Source: Ahrensia sp.
GTDB taxonomy: Bacteria; Pseudomonadota; Alphaproteobacteria; Rhizobiales; Rhizobiaceae
Assembly: GCA_003233475.1 (NCBI GenBank)
Contig: QILU01000114.1
Coordinates: forward strand, 1 to 14,176
Length of the DNA: 14,176 nucleotides
Direction of reading: 5' to 3'
Positions 13,727-14,176 of the stretch are shown piece after piece. The position numbers and the translations under genes are program-made. Numbering within the stretch: position 1 is the first letter of the stretch; the number at the start of each line of letters is the position of its first letter. Under the pieces are notes generated by a model. It ran no database searches. It was not told the origin of the DNA and saw nothing but the letters and a program-made list of their open reading frames with translations.

Positions 13727-14176
13727 TCAAATGCACTTAAAATAATCAAAGGGCTCCGCGCAGTCCCGACATTGGTATTGGGCTTTGCAGGCGGTGGAGC
13801 CGAATTCAGAAATTTTATCCGTGTTCCCACTCCCGCAGCGCGGGCACTCCACGCTTGTCTCGCCAAACAAGGAGAGTTTAGACGTGCTGCTTTTGGCAGG
13901 CGGTGCAATTCCATAGGCGCGCAATTTTTCCCGGCCTTCTTTGGAAATCCAATCGGTGGTCCAGGGCGGGCTCATCACCCGTTCAACCCGTGCTTCAAAA
14001 CCCGCTTCAAGCAGCGCGGTTTCAATCGCCAGTTCAATGGCCAGCACCGCCGGGCAACCGGAATAGGTAGGGGTAACTTTTGCAACGGCCACGCCTCCGT
14101 CCATCTCGATAGACCGCAAAATGCCCAAATCAGCAACGGTGACGCAGGGCACTTCGGGATCAAGAACCGCGCTTGC
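13727..14176 (-). CDS. paaD: Phenylacetyl-CoA epoxidase subunit PaaD (5' partial)
   Basis: The frame stays open to the window edge. The codons before the GTG at 14152 read ASAVLDPE, matching the family's V-L-D-P-E-[IV]-P start region, so the true start is outside. The N-terminal part is an MIP18/DUF59 domain (DPEVPCVTVADLGI, then VTPTYSGCPA with its conserved Cys). The C-terminal part is a zinc-ribbon-like region with VECPRCGSGNTDKISEFGSTACKAQYQCRDC, typical of PaaD. PaaD is thought to help mature the iron centres of the epoxidase complex. paaE follows directly on the same strand. paaA, paaB and paaC should lie upstream, beyond base 14176. Confidence 0.93.
   Translation of the reverse strand, partial: ASAVLDPEVPCVTVADLGILRSIEMDGGVAVAKVTPTYSGCPAVLAIELAIETALLEAGFEARVERVMSPPWTTDWISKEGREKLRAYGIAPPAKSSTSKLSLFGETSVECPRCGSGNTDKISEFGSTACKAQYQCRDCAEPFDYFKCI

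Noticed and set aside
13725..13736. GTG at 13736 as the paaE start
   Set aside because: It adds four residues of unclear value and lies within paaD. The ATG two bases after the paaD stop is the simpler start.

Overview
The window looks like a chromosomal piece of a medium-GC alphaproteobacterium. That placement rests on the family types seen: a HemC with an LDGHCNSPIA cofactor loop, a ZnuC with a His-rich tail, a divergent HisD paralog, PaaD/PaaE, and an intergenic palindromic repeat of the CGTCATTCTCG...CGAGGATGACG kind that I associate with alphaproteobacteria. The genus cannot be fixed from sequence alone. Genes are packed tightly, with several convergent pairs overlapping at their stop codons. 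No rRNA, tRNA, CRISPR array, transposase or phage structural gene was seen.

Layout. Bases 1-729 hold the C-terminal three quarters of an ornithine cyclodeaminase-family protein. Facing it at 740-2157 is a histidinol-dehydrogenase-like gene broken by one frameshift near 1735. Its residues at several HisD zinc/substrate positions differ from those of true HisD, so it is probably a paralog rather than the histidine biosynthetic enzyme. A compact HigBA-type toxin-antitoxin pair (2170-2768) follows, starting inside AT-rich palindromes and running almost directly into a gamma-glutamyltransferase gene (2778-4370). Aerobic glycerol-3-phosphate dehydrogenase glpD (4367-5878, minus) and an MFS transporter (5982-7148, minus) come next. 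Divergent from the transporter is kynureninase (7363-8556), which starts with TTG.

Bases 8549-11503 form a complete zinc-uptake locus. znuA is on the minus strand and znuC-znuB-zur on the plus strand. They share a 83-bp divergent promoter region with a good candidate Zur operator lying over both predicted -10 elements. hemC (11532-12506) follows zur by 28 bp and may belong to the same transcript. Between the convergent ends of hemC and paaE lies a 100-bp element that can fold into a cloverleaf with no unpaired bases at the four-way junction. The window ends with paaE and a partial paaD of the phenylacetyl-CoA epoxidase operon on the minus strand.

Working together: znuABC plus Zur is a self-contained zinc import and control unit. 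The Paa genes, kynureninase, glpD, the cyclodeaminase and the gamma-glutamyltransferase are separate catabolic functions of a heterotroph using aromatic compounds, tryptophan products, glycerol phosphate, and amino acids or peptides. I did not find a clear new defence or mobile system. The items most worth a second look are the cloverleaf repeat, the toxin-antitoxin insertion coupled to ggt beside a frameshifted gene, the altered HisD active site, and the possible zinc-controlled hemC.
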